Source of the DNA: Streptoverticillium olivoreticuli subsp. olivoreticuli | GTDB taxonomy: Bacteria; Actinomycetota; Actinomycetes; Streptomycetales; Streptomycetaceae | Direction of reading: 5' to 3' | Assembly (NCBI RefSeq): GCF_003391135.1 | Contig: NZ_CP031455.1 | Location: forward strand, 5,130,001-5,194,000 | DNA length: 64,000 nt | Shown: positions 36,295 through 44,391 of the stretch, one piece after another | Layout: the number at the start of each line of letters is the position of its first letter | How positions within the stretch are numbered: position 1 is the first letter of the stretch | The notes under the pieces: model-generated | The model's input: only the letters and a program-made list of their open reading frames with translations | The model's database searches: none | Told to the model about the DNA's origin: nothing | Made by a program: the position numbers and the translations under genes

Positions 36295-38156
36295 CAGTTG
36301 ATCTTCACGTTCCCGATCTCCGTGACCTGGTCGATGTCGGAGGTCCGTACGGTCAGGGTGAGCTGCCATGCACCGGCCATGGGGAGCTGGAAGCCGGTGG
36401 CTTCCCAGCGGCCGGGGGCGATGTGCTTGAGCGTGGTGCGCAGTGGGCCGATCTTCTTCTGCGTCTCGGTGAACGACACGTCCAGCTCCGGTACCTCGAC
36501 GGCGCGGCCGGTGGGGTCGGTCACGGTGACGTCGAGGGTGTTGTCGCCGGAGCGCGCGGGGTCGACGCGGACGGTGGCCGTGCCCCGCCCGTTCGTGCCG
36601 CCGGTGTCGTAGGGGATCTTCACCTCGGCCGGGCCCGTGGTGGCCGGGTTGGCGGCGCCCGCCGCGCCCGCTTCCTTCTGCTCGGTCTCCGAGCGCCCCG
36701 GCTGGGTGCCGGTGAGCAGGGTGGTGACGGCGAGCAGGACGACGGCGACGGCGGTCTCGGCCAGCACGGAGCGCCTCAGTCCGCTGCGGCCCTCGTCCGC
36801 GTCGCGGTGCCGCTGTCCGGCGGCCTTCGCGAGCGCGGCCTGCTGCCGGGCGAGCTGGGCGGCGCGCTCGGGTGAGGCGCCGCTGTTCCTTGGGGCCTTC
36901 GCCGTGGCCCGGGGCTTCTTCGGTTCCGCGCGGTCGGTGAGCCGTTGCGTCCAGCGCCGCGAGAAGTACGCGATGCCGACCAGAGCGGTCACCAGGCCGA
37001 CCTTGATCAGCAGCAGCCGCCCGTACTCCGTGCCGGTGAGCGCGCCCCACGAGCCGACCTGGCGCCAGGACTGGTAGAGCCCGGTCGCCACCAGGACGCA
37101 CACCGAGGTGAACGCGATCCGGGAGAAGCGCCGCACGGCCGCACGGGGGATCGCCTCGCCGGTCCACAGGGTGGCCAGCAGCGCGGCCAGTCCGCCGAGC
37201 CACGCGGCGACGCCCAGCAGGTGCAGCACGTCGACGGGCATCGCCAGCCACGACTGGAGCCCGGCCGAGGCGTGTTCGGCCATGGCCCAGGTCGCCGCAA
37301 GCCCGATGGCGACGACGGCGCCGCCGATCGCGAGCCCGTAGGCGACGTCGCGTCGCTCCCCGGCGGTGCGGTCGTCGTCCCCGCGGGTGTACGAGCCGAA
37401 GAGCACGGCGAGGAAGACGGCCGCGGCGCTCAGCAGGAGCAGCCGCGACAGCAGCGCGGCCCCCGGTTTGGTGGCCAGCACGTCGCTGATCAGCGAGAGG
37501 TCGACGACGGAGCCCGGGCCCTTGCCGGTCGTATAGGCGCCGCGCAGCAGTATCAGCGCGGCCGTTGAGGCGAAGAGGGCGATCCAGCCGCCGACCGCGA
37601 TCCGCTGCACGGCGCGCGAGGTGCGGCAGACCCCGGCGAAGACGCAGCCGCCGACGAGCAGGACGAACCCGGCGTACGCCGCGTAACGCCCCACGCCGTA
37701 CAGCGTGTCGACGGTCGGGTCGATCTTGGTGGTCGTCACCTTCGCCGTCGTCTTCGAGGGTGCGCCGATGGAGAAGGTGAAAGCCCCGGCCACCGGGTGG
37801 CTGTCCGCGGAGACGGCCTGCCAGGCCACGGTGTAGGTGCCGTTGCCGATCCCGCCGCGCAGGCCCACGGCCGCGGTGCCGGACCTGCCGCCCACGTGCG
37901 AGGGCCTGCCCTCGTCGACGCGCGCCCCCTGCGGGTCGAGGACCCGCAGGGAGTCGCCGTTCAGCAGGACTCCCTCGGAGAAGGTGAGCTTCACCTGCTG
38001 GGGCGCGGTCGGCACCACGGAACCGTCGGCCGGGTCGGTGGAGGTCAGCGCGGCGTGCGCCGACGCGGTGGCCGCACCGGGGCCCGCGGCGCACAGCAGT
38101 GCGGCCAGCAGCATCCCGAGGAGGGCCGGCAGCCGCCCGGTGGTCAGGGTCTTCAT
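36294..38156 (-). CDS. CopC-CopD fusion copper resistance/uptake protein
   Basis: A 620-residue protein: signal peptide, an extracellular CopC domain beginning with mature HAALTSTDPADGS (the N-terminal histidine is a copper ligand in CopC), then a CopD domain with eight or more membrane helices, and an extra C-terminal beta-rich domain of about 150 residues (YtkA-like, with GRWEATGFQLPMAGAWQLT). A charged Ala/Arg-rich loop near residue 420 is unusual in length. CopC/CopD move copper across or to the cytoplasmic membrane. Third gene of the copper operon. ATG 38156 is used; a GTG one codon upstream is possible. Confidence 0.9.
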   Translation of the reverse strand: MKTLTTGRLPALLGMLLAALLCAAGPGAATASAHAALTSTDPADGSVVPTAPQQVKLTFSEGVLLNGDSLRVLDPQGARVDEGRPSHVGGRSGTAAVGLRGGIGNGTYTVAWQAVSADSHPVAGAFTFSIGAPSKTTAKVTTTKIDPTVDTLYGVGRYAAYAGFVLLVGGCVFAGVCRTSRAVQRIAVGGWIALFASTAALILLRGAYTTGKGPGSVVDLSLISDVLATKPGAALLSRLLLLSAAAVFLAVLFGSYTRGDDDRTAGERRDVAYGLAIGGAVVAIGLAATWAMAEHASAGLQSWLAMPVDVLHLLGVAAWLGGLAALLATLWTGEAIPRAAVRRFSRIAFTSVCVLVATGLYQSWRQVGSWGALTGTEYGRLLLIKVGLVTALVGIAYFSRRWTQRLTDRAEPKKPRATAKAPRNSGASPERAAQLARQQAALAKAAGQRHRDADEGRSGLRRSVLAETAVAVVLLAVTTLLTGTQPGRSETEQKEAGAAGAANPATTGPAEVKIPYDTGGTNGRGTATVRVDPARSGDNTLDVTVTDPTGRAVEVPELDVSFTETQKKIGPLRTTLKHIAPGRWEATGFQLPMAGAWQLTLTVRTSDIDQVTEIGNVKIN

Positions 38157-38162
38157 CACACG

Positions 38163-38639
38163 TCAGTCCTTGGGACGGAACGTCGTGGACTCGACCGGCA
38201 CCTGGACCTTCACCGCGCCGGACGTGGCGAAGTGCAGCGTGAACTCGACCTTCTCGCCGACCTGGGGCTTGTGGTCGAGCTTGCCGAGCATCAGGTGGGT
38301 GCCGCCGCGGGCGAGCTTCAGCTCACCGTTCGCGGGCACCTCCAGCTCGCCCGCGTGCTTCATCTGCGAGCCCTCGGTGGTGTGCATGGTGATGTCACCG
38401 GAGAGCGGGCTGGTGACCGAGGTGAGCTTGTCGGCCTTGCCGCCGTCGTTCTTGACGGTGAGGTACGCGGCGGCCATGTCGGTCATCGCGGGCTGCGGCA
38501 GATAGGCGCCGCTGACGGACAGCTCGGCCTTGTCGGACTTCAGGGCGTCCTTCTCCGACTGGCAGCCGGTGATCAGCAGCAGACCCCCGGCGAGCAGGAG
38601 CGGCATGGTGGCGGCGGTGGCGGCGGTGGACTTGCGCAT
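38163..38639 (-). CDS. PCuAC-type extracellular copper chaperone lipoprotein (ECuC-like)
   Basis: A 158-residue lipoprotein (lipobox LLITGCQ at about residue 26) of the PCuAC family. The Cu(I) site uses methionines and histidines: MH and M in ITMHTTEGSQMKH, then HLM in RGGTHLMLG. These proteins carry copper to Sco and to the CuA centre of cytochrome oxidase; S. lividans ECuC works with Sco. It begins one base into the sco stop (TGATG) and precedes copCD by 6 bp, so the operon is tightly coupled. Confidence 0.9.
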   Translation of the reverse strand: MRKSTAATAATMPLLLAGGLLLITGCQSEKDALKSDKAELSVSGAYLPQPAMTDMAAAYLTVKNDGGKADKLTSVTSPLSGDITMHTTEGSQMKHAGELEVPANGELKLARGGTHLMLGKLDHKPQVGEKVEFTLHFATSGAVKVQVPVESTTFRPKD

Positions 38640-39292
38640 CACGGGTTCTCCCCCTTGATGATCTTCGGGAGATCCTTGGCGTACTGGGCTGCGGTGGTTT
38701 CTGCGGTGTAGATCCAGTGGGCTCCGTCGTCCTTCGGCGAGAAGCCGACGACCTCGGCGCCATGGCTGACGGTGATGGAGCCGTCCTTCTCCTTCTTCGC
38801 CTTCTCGACCAGGATGCCGAGCGGCTTGGCGGCCGCCTGGATGGTCTCGAAGTCGCCGGTCAGGCCGACGATGTCCTGACCGCCCTGGGCGTCGAGCCAC
38901 TCGCGCATCCGCTTGGGGGTGTCGCGATCGGGGTCGGTGGTGACGAAGACGATCTTCAGCTTGTCCCGGTCGGCCTGCGGCAGCTTCTTCGCGGCCTCGG
39001 CCATGTCGGCGACGACGGTCGAGCAGACGTCGGGGCAGTAGGTGTAGCCGAAGTAGAGGAGCACGGGGTGCCCCTTGGTCTCCTTGACCAGCTCGTACTT
39101 CTTCTCGGACGTGTCGGTGAGGACCAGGTCGGGCTTGGCCTTCGGGGCGTCCAGGGTGATCGCGGCCTTCTTGGGGGCCGCGGAGACGTCGGCGACGGGC
39201 TTGTCGCCGCCGCCGTCCGAACCACCGCCACAGGCGGTGAGGGTGAGCGCGGCGGCTATCGCCAGCGCCGCACCCAGGGTCTTGGTGCGCAT
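38639..39292 (-). CDS. sco: Sco-family copper chaperone lipoprotein
   Basis: A 217-residue thioredoxin-fold lipoprotein (lipobox LTACGGG at about residue 20). The copper site is complete: CPDVC in YTYCPDVCSTV and the distal histidine in VSHGAEV. Sco proteins insert copper into the CuA site of cytochrome c oxidase; in S. lividans Sco is needed for oxidase assembly and morphogenesis. First gene of the leftward operon sco-PCuAC-copCD-dtpA, with RBS GGAGAAGAGC before the ATG. The 170-bp upstream gap carries three GCGTACG repeats but no clear CsoR box. Confidence 0.94.
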   Translation of the reverse strand: MRTKTLGAALAIAAALTLTACGGGSDGGGDKPVADVSAAPKKAAITLDAPKAKPDLVLTDTSEKKYELVKETKGHPVLLYFGYTYCPDVCSTVVADMAEAAKKLPQADRDKLKIVFVTTDPDRDTPKRMREWLDAQGGQDIVGLTGDFETIQAAAKPLGILVEKAKKEKDGSITVSHGAEVVGFSPKDDGAHWIYTAETTAAQYAKDLPKIIKGENP

Positions 39293-39464
39293 GGAGCTCT
39301 TCTCCAGGGGTCGGTCAGGGGTACGGGGGCGGCGGCACCCTGTCGGGAGCGCCGCCCCGGTCGGTCGTCCGTGCGTCTGGGAGCGAACCTACGCAGGGCG
39401 TACGGGTGGCGTACGTCCGGGTCTGCGTACGGTCAGGCGTTTCGCACCCTCGCGGGGCGGGGGC

Positions 39465-40190
39465 TCAGGCGTCGGAACGGCGGCGTCCGGCGAGCACGCC
39501 GAAGGCCACGCCCGCGACACCGACGACGATGCCGGCGATGCCGAGCGCACGGGCCGTGGTGTCGGAGGAGTCGTCGCTCTTCTCCGCCGCCGTCTCCGTC
39601 TGGCTGCTCTTGTCGTCCGCCTTCTTGGCGCCGCCCGCGTCGGCGGCCTTCGCGACGAGCTTCAGCGTCGGCGCCGGGTGCTCGGCCTCCTGGCCGTTCG
39701 GCTTGGACGGGTCGATCCAGCGGACGACCTCGTCGTCGGAGTAGGTCTGGAGCGCCTTGAAGACCAGCTCGTCGGCGTCCGTGGGCAGCTGGCCGACCGA
39801 CAGCGGGAACTGCTGGAACTGACCGGGCTCGATCTTGCCGCCGGTCCAGGTGACCTTGGTGACGGCCTCGTTGACCGTGCCGTCGTCCGTCTTCACCGGC
39901 TTGTCGAGCTTGGACTTCTCGACCTTGATGTCCCAGCCGGGCACGGGCTGCGGCATGACCGAGGCGAGCGGGTGCTTGGGGTCGAGGTCGAGCTCCAGCT
40001 TCACCGTCGAGGCGTTGTCCTTCTCGTTCGGCACCTTGATGGCGATGGTGCTGTAGCCGCCCTTCTCGGCGGTGCCGGGCTGCACGCCGACGTGCGCGAA
40101 GGCGGGACCGGCGAGCAGCAGGACGCCACCGGCGGTGAGGCCGGCGACGACGGGGATGCGGCGGTGCAGGCGAGCGGTCTTGACGTTCAT
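39465..40190 (-). CDS. YcnI-like (DUF1775) copper-binding membrane protein
   Basis: A 241-residue protein: signal peptide ending AFA, mature N-terminus HVGVQPGTAEKGG, DUF1775 domain, then a Lys/Asp/Ser-rich linker (about residues 180-205) and a C-terminal membrane anchor (ALGIAGIVVGVAGVAFGVLAG) ending RRR. In BsYcnI the N-terminal histidine forms a monohistidine copper site with a nearby Glu and Trp; a PNE and a VTW are present here. It lies between the copper operon and another membrane protein, and its upstream gap has an unusual inverted-repeat array. Confidence 0.9.
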   Translation of the reverse strand: MNVKTARLHRRIPVVAGLTAGGVLLLAGPAFAHVGVQPGTAEKGGYSTIAIKVPNEKDNASTVKLELDLDPKHPLASVMPQPVPGWDIKVEKSKLDKPVKTDDGTVNEAVTKVTWTGGKIEPGQFQQFPLSVGQLPTDADELVFKALQTYSDDEVVRWIDPSKPNGQEAEHPAPTLKLVAKAADAGGAKKADDKSSQTETAAEKSDDSSDTTARALGIAGIVVGVAGVAFGVLAGRRRSDA

Positions 40191-40273
40191 GGGGACACTC
40201 CACAGGCAGGAGGGACAAAAGGGGAGTACGGCGCGCGTGCGGTCACGGCGCGACGACTCTCCTATCCGAAATG

Positions 40274-40338
40274 CCGGAATATTTCCGGTGGGTGTCGGAA
40301 TCCGGGCATGTCCGAGACATGGGTATGCCGAATATCGG
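40274..40338. promoter_or_regulatory. Array of three inverted repeats upstream of the YcnI gene
   Basis: Three perfect inverted repeats, each with a 3-nt centre, lie in 65 bp: CCGGAA-TAT-TTCCGG (40274-40288), CATGTC-CGA-GACATG (40307-40321) and CCGA-ATA-TCGG (40328-40338). The word CGGAAT also recurs. The array is 85-150 bp upstream of the YcnI start and is AT-richer than the flanks, so it is a candidate promoter-operator region. The binding protein is unknown. Confidence 0.55.
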
Positions 40339-40370
40339 AATGCCGGAGCGCTGGAGCGCGCGTCGCGTCG

Positions 40371-41165
40371 TCAGGCCGCGAGGGCGAAGCGCGGCGGTCC
40401 CCGCCTGATCACGAAGTGCTGGAGCGCCGGTTCCGTCACCGGCCGCTCGTCGTCCCCGTACGCACCCCGGACGGGCGCCGCCGGGCGGGCGTCGGCCCGG
40501 TCCCGCAGCGCGCGCACGAGCGTGAACGCGGCGCGCAACGCCCGTACGAGCGCCGCCTCCGCGACCCCGCGCGCCGACCGCTCCGACAGCCCGACCACCC
40601 GCCACAGCGCGACCTCGCCGCGCCGCAGCAGCCAGCCCAGGGCCAGGGCCGCGAGCAGGTGGCCGAGCAGCATCGGCAGCGAGGGCAGCAGGGCGTGGAG
40701 CGGCGAATCCGGCTGTGCGGGCGCGCTCGGCGGCATGGCCATCCGCATGGGGTGCGTGGCCGGGTCGAGCCCGGCGTCCGCGATGACGCGACGGGCCTCG
40801 GCCGCCGACATCGGGTGCGGCTGGTTGCAGATCAGCCGCGCCGCGAAGGTGATCAACCGGCCCTCGGAGCCCGCCTGTCGGGTCGCCGTCCCGGCGCCCT
40901 GCTGGCCGAGCCCGAAGAGGGCGTGCAGCGCGAGCTGTCCGGCGGCCAGCGCGGCCGCTATGCCCGGCAGCGAGCGCTCCCGTCCGGCCAGTGGCACGGC
41001 CACCATGAACACCGCCGCGAAGCCCGCGCCCAGCGTCCACAGCGGCACGCTCGCGCAGGAGGCCAGCACATGCCCGCCCGCGGACAGCAGAACGCAGACC
41101 GCGGTGAACACCGCGGCCCGGAACAGTCGCAGATCGGCGCCGGCGCGCGCGACGGGGTGAGGCAT
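40371..41165 (-). CDS. Hypothetical polytopic membrane protein near copper genes
   Basis: A 264-residue protein with about four or five helices (about residues 14-36, 42-60, 68-85 and 165-185). A His/Met-rich soluble segment before the last helix (CNQPHPMSAAEARRV, THPMRMAMPP) could bind copper. I do not recognise a named family. It is upstream of and co-directional with the YcnI gene, though with a 180-bp gap. Position suggests a role in copper handling; this is inference. Confidence 0.78.
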   Translation of the reverse strand: MPHPVARAGADLRLFRAAVFTAVCVLLSAGGHVLASCASVPLWTLGAGFAAVFMVAVPLAGRERSLPGIAAALAAGQLALHALFGLGQQGAGTATRQAGSEGRLITFAARLICNQPHPMSAAEARRVIADAGLDPATHPMRMAMPPSAPAQPDSPLHALLPSLPMLLGHLLAALALGWLLRRGEVALWRVVGLSERSARGVAEAALVRALRAAFTLVRALRDRADARPAAPVRGAYGDDERPVTEPALQHFVIRRGPPRFALAA

Positions 41166-41377
41166 GGCTGCGCCATCATCCCATCGGACTTACTCCTTCC
41201 CTACGGCAGGGGGCGCTCACAGGGGGCGCATGGGCGCACGCCGGTTTAAGGGCCATACACCGATGCACCCGCCGGGCGCGTCGTCCGAATGAGCGGTCTC
41301 ACACATCCGACAGGCTTACGGGTCGATGGTGGTGGCTATACGTATCGGTATATCGAGCCGCGGCCAGGAGGCTGAGC

Positions 41378-41854
41378 ATGAGCATTTGGTGGTCACTCCA
41401 TCTGCGGCGCGAGGCCGCGAGCGTTCCGCTCGCCCGGAGACTGCTGGTCGGCACGATGGAAACGGCCGGCGTCGACCCCGACATCTCCTACGACCTGTCG
41501 GTGGCGCTCAGCGAGGCGTGCGCGAACGCGGTCGAGCACGGCGGCGACTCCTCCACCGGATATCTGGTGACGGCCTTCATCGACGGCGACACCTGCCGCA
41601 TCGAGGTCACCGACTCCGGCCCGGGCTTCCCGGAGCAGCCGCGCCGCCACGACCGCCGCCGCCCGCGCCCCGCCCATCAGGCCCCGCAGCCCGCGGCCCC
41701 CGCCCATGACGAACATGGCAGGGGCCTCTTCCTTATCGAGTCCCTGACCGACCATGTGCGGGTCCACAACCGGCCCGGCCGCCAGGGCGCGGTCGTCAGC
41801 TTCGACAAGATCCTCAAGTGGAGAGAGGACGCGGCGCTGCTCAGGGCGTCGTGA
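41378..41854 (+). CDS. ATP-binding protein, anti-sigma factor (RsbW-like) kinase family
   Basis: A 158-residue HATPase_c_2 domain protein: N box SEACANAVEHG, the G1 region TDSGPGFP and G2 stretch HGRGLFLIESL. Streptomyces has dozens; some are anti-sigma factors for SigB/SigF-type sigma factors, most lack a known partner. A His/Pro-rich insert (about residues 88-110) interrupts the domain. It stands alone, with no sigma or anti-anti-sigma gene beside it. The ATG at 41378 has AGGAGG eight bases upstream. Confidence 0.88.
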   Translation: MSIWWSLHLRREAASVPLARRLLVGTMETAGVDPDISYDLSVALSEACANAVEHGGDSSTGYLVTAFIDGDTCRIEVTDSGPGFPEQPRRHDRRRPRPAHQAPQPAAPAHDEHGRGLFLIESLTDHVRVHNRPGRQGAVVSFDKILKWREDAALLRAS

Positions 41855-41980
41855 GCGGCCGCCCGCCGCCGAAGGCGTACGGACCGCGGGGACCCTCGTG
41901 TGGGCCCCGCCCACGGGCGCGTGCCGGTATCTGCTCCTAGCGTGGCAATACCGGCAATTCACGCGTTCCAGGAGAGGCCC

Positions 41981-42742
41981 ATGCCCAGCCCCACGCGCTC
42001 GCTCAAGGACAAGGTCGTCGTCATCGGCGGTGCGTCCAGGAACCTCGGCGGTCTCATCGCCAGGGAGGTCGGCCAGGACGGTGCCAAGGTCGTCGTCCAC
42101 TACAACAGCCCGTCCTCGAAGGAGGACGCCGAGAAGACCGCCGCCGAGGTCGAGAAGGCGGGCGGCCAGGCCGTCGTCCACGAGGCGGACCTGACCAAGG
42201 TGGCAGAGGTCGAGGGGCTCTTCGACGTCGCCGAGGCCGCCTTCGACAGGGTCGACTGCATGGTGAACACCGCCGGCATGGTGATCAAGAAGCCGATGAC
42301 GGAGGTCACGGAAGAGGAGTACGACCGGATGTTCGCGGTCAACTCCAAGGCGGCGTACTTCATGATGCGCGAGGCCGCCAAGCGGCTCCAGGACGGCGGG
42401 AAGATCGTCACCGTCGTGACCTCGCTGCTCGCCGCCTACACCGGTCTCTACTCGGTGTACGCGGGCAGCAAGGCGCCGGTCGAGCACTTCACGCGGGCGC
42501 TGTCGAAGGAGCTGTTCGGGCGGAACATCTCGGTCAACAACATCGCGCCGGGCCCGATGGACACGGGCTTCTTCTACCCGGCCGAGACGGACGACTCCAT
42601 CGCGTACCACAAGTCCTCGGCGATGAACGGGGAGCTGACGAAGATCGAGGACATCGTGCCGTATGTGAAGTTCCTGCTCACGGACGGCTGGTGGCTGAAC
42701 GGGCAGACGCTCTTCATCAACGGCGGCTACACGACGCGCTAG
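41981..42742 (+). CDS. Short-chain dehydrogenase/reductase
   Basis: A 253-residue classical SDR oxidoreductase with the cofactor loop GGASRNLGG, VNTAGM (the NNAG variant), and the YAGSK catalytic Tyr-Lys pair with a serine in VTSLLAAYTG. The glycine-rich motif lacks the usual TGxxxGxG start, and the N-terminal Ser/Arg after it suggests NADP preference. The start is ATG 41981 behind GGAGAGG; the frame is open earlier. It is not part of an operon. The substrate is unknown. Confidence 0.87.
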   Translation: MPSPTRSLKDKVVVIGGASRNLGGLIAREVGQDGAKVVVHYNSPSSKEDAEKTAAEVEKAGGQAVVHEADLTKVAEVEGLFDVAEAAFDRVDCMVNTAGMVIKKPMTEVTEEEYDRMFAVNSKAAYFMMREAAKRLQDGGKIVTVVTSLLAAYTGLYSVYAGSKAPVEHFTRALSKELFGRNISVNNIAPGPMDTGFFYPAETDDSIAYHKSSAMNGELTKIEDIVPYVKFLLTDGWWLNGQTLFINGGYTTR

Positions 42743-42767
42743 CGCTTCGCCGGCCGGTCGCGCCGTT

Positions 42768-42793
42768 CCCCGCGCCCCTTCCGGGGCGCGGGG
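42768..42793. terminator. Bidirectional terminator between SDR and aminopeptidase P genes
   Basis: A perfect 11-bp stem CCCCGCGCCCC / GGGGCGCGGGG with loop TTCC lies between two convergent genes. The sequence is a ubiquitous Streptomyces terminator type. Confidence 0.85.
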
Positions 42794-42801
42794 ATCCCGC
42801 A

Positions 42802-44256
42802 CTACTTCAGGCCCGCCATCCAGGTCTCGACGTCCGAGGACGTCCGCGGCAGACCCGCGGAGAGGTTCCGGTTGCCGTCCTCCGTGACGAGGATGTCGTC
42901 CTCGATGCGGACGCCGATGCCGCGGTACTCCTCGGGCACGGTCGTGTCGTCGGCCTGGAAGTAGAGGCCGGGCTCGACGGTCAGGACCATGCCGGGCTCC
43001 AGCACGCCGTTCACATACGTCTCCGTACGGGCGACCGCGCAGTCGTGCACGTCCAGCCCGAGCATGTGGCCCGTGCCGTGCAGCGACCAGCGGCGCTGGA
43101 GGCCGAGCTCCAGGACGCGCTCGACCGGGCCCTCGACCAGGCCCCACTCGACGAGCTTCTCGGCGAGCACCTGCTGGGCGGCGTCGTGGAAGTCGCGGAA
43201 GTTCGCGCCCGGCTTGACCGCCGCGATGCCGGCCTCCTGGGCCTCGTACACCGCGTCGTAGATCTTGCGCTGGAGCTCGGTGTACGTGCCGTTGATCGGC
43301 AGCGTGCGGGTGACGTCGGCGGTGTAGAGGGTGTGGGTCTCCACACCGGCGTCCAGGAGCAGCAGTTCGCCGGAGCGGACCGGGCCGTCGTTGCGCACCC
43401 AGTGGAGCGTGGTGGCGTGCGGGCCGGCGGCGCAGATCGAGCCGTAGCCGATGTCGTTGCCCTCGACGCGGGCGCGCAGGAAGAACGTCCCCTCGATGTA
43501 GCGCTCCGAGGTGGCCTCGGCCTTGTCGAGGACCTTCACGACGTCCTCGAAGCCGCGGACGGTGGAGTCGACGGCCTTCTGCAGCTCGCCGATCTCGAAC
43601 GCGTCCTTCACGAGCCGCTGCTCGCTGATGAAGACGCGCAGCTCCTCGTCCCGCTCGGCGGTGACCTTGTCGGTCAGGGCCGCCTCGATCCCGGCGTCGT
43701 GGCCGCGGACGACACGGACGGGGCCGGTGGCCTCGCCCAGCGCGTCGGCGAGGTCGCGGACGTCCTTGCAGGGCACGCCGTAGAGCGTGGCGGCCTCGGT
43801 GAGGCTGTGGCGGCGGCCGACCCACAGCTCGCCCATGCCGTCGAGCCAGAACTCGCCGTTCTCACGGTTCGAGCGCGGCAGCAGGTAGAGCGTGGCCTTG
43901 TGGCCCTCGGCGGCCGGCTCCAGGACCAGCACGCCGTCCTGGGTCTGGTCGCCCGTGAGGTACACGTACTCCGTGGACGCGCGGAAGCTGTACTCGGTGT
44001 CGTTGGAGCGGGTCTTGAGATTGCCCGCGGGGATCACCAGGCGCTCGCCGGGGAAACGCGCGGAGAGCTCGGCGCGGCGGTGGGCGGTCTCCTGGGCCTG
44101 GGCGATCGGCTCGAGGTCGCGGAGCTCGGTGTCGGCCCAGCCGGACTTCATGTTCTCGGCAAGCTCGTCGGAAACGGCCGGGTACAGGCCGTTCTTCCGC
44201 TGCTTGATGGGCTCGTCACCTTCGGGGTTCTCGGGCGCGGGCTGCTGCTCGGTCAC
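42802..44256 (-). CDS. pepP: Xaa-Pro aminopeptidase (aminopeptidase P)
   Basis: A 484-residue cytosolic M24B peptidase that removes the N-terminal residue before proline. It has the AMP_N domain (FPGERLVIPAG, SFRASTEYVYLTGDQ) followed by the pita-bread catalytic domain with dimetal ligands: aspartates in LLDAGVETHTLYTADVTRT, histidine in GTGHMLGLDVHD, and glutamates in TVEPGLYF and VRIEDDI. The start is GTG 44256, behind GGAGGAGAG; the longer frame to 44385 has no AMP_N similarity. It is convergent to the SDR gene and followed upstream by the PP2C gene on the same strand. Confidence 0.93.
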   Translation of the reverse strand: MTEQQPAPENPEGDEPIKQRKNGLYPAVSDELAENMKSGWADTELRDLEPIAQAQETAHRRAELSARFPGERLVIPAGNLKTRSNDTEYSFRASTEYVYLTGDQTQDGVLVLEPAAEGHKATLYLLPRSNRENGEFWLDGMGELWVGRRHSLTEAATLYGVPCKDVRDLADALGEATGPVRVVRGHDAGIEAALTDKVTAERDEELRVFISEQRLVKDAFEIGELQKAVDSTVRGFEDVVKVLDKAEATSERYIEGTFFLRARVEGNDIGYGSICAAGPHATTLHWVRNDGPVRSGELLLLDAGVETHTLYTADVTRTLPINGTYTELQRKIYDAVYEAQEAGIAAVKPGANFRDFHDAAQQVLAEKLVEWGLVEGPVERVLELGLQRRWSLHGTGHMLGLDVHDCAVARTETYVNGVLEPGMVLTVEPGLYFQADDTTVPEEYRGIGVRIEDDILVTEDGNRNLSAGLPRTSSDVETWMAGLK

Positions 44257-44391
44257 TGCTCTCCTCCTCGGACGGGGCATTTCCATCGTATGTGCGAGGA
44301 AAAGCGAGGGAGAAGGTCGGCGGCGAAGGTTTGAACGCGGACTCGCGCAGAAGGTCGGCCGCCGACCTGGACATCCACTGGTCAAGCAGGA

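Noticed and set aside
34210..36612. Very long open frame antisense to pheA and dtpA
   Set aside because: Long antisense frames are expected in high-GC genes; the opposite strand encodes clear pheA and dtpA domains.
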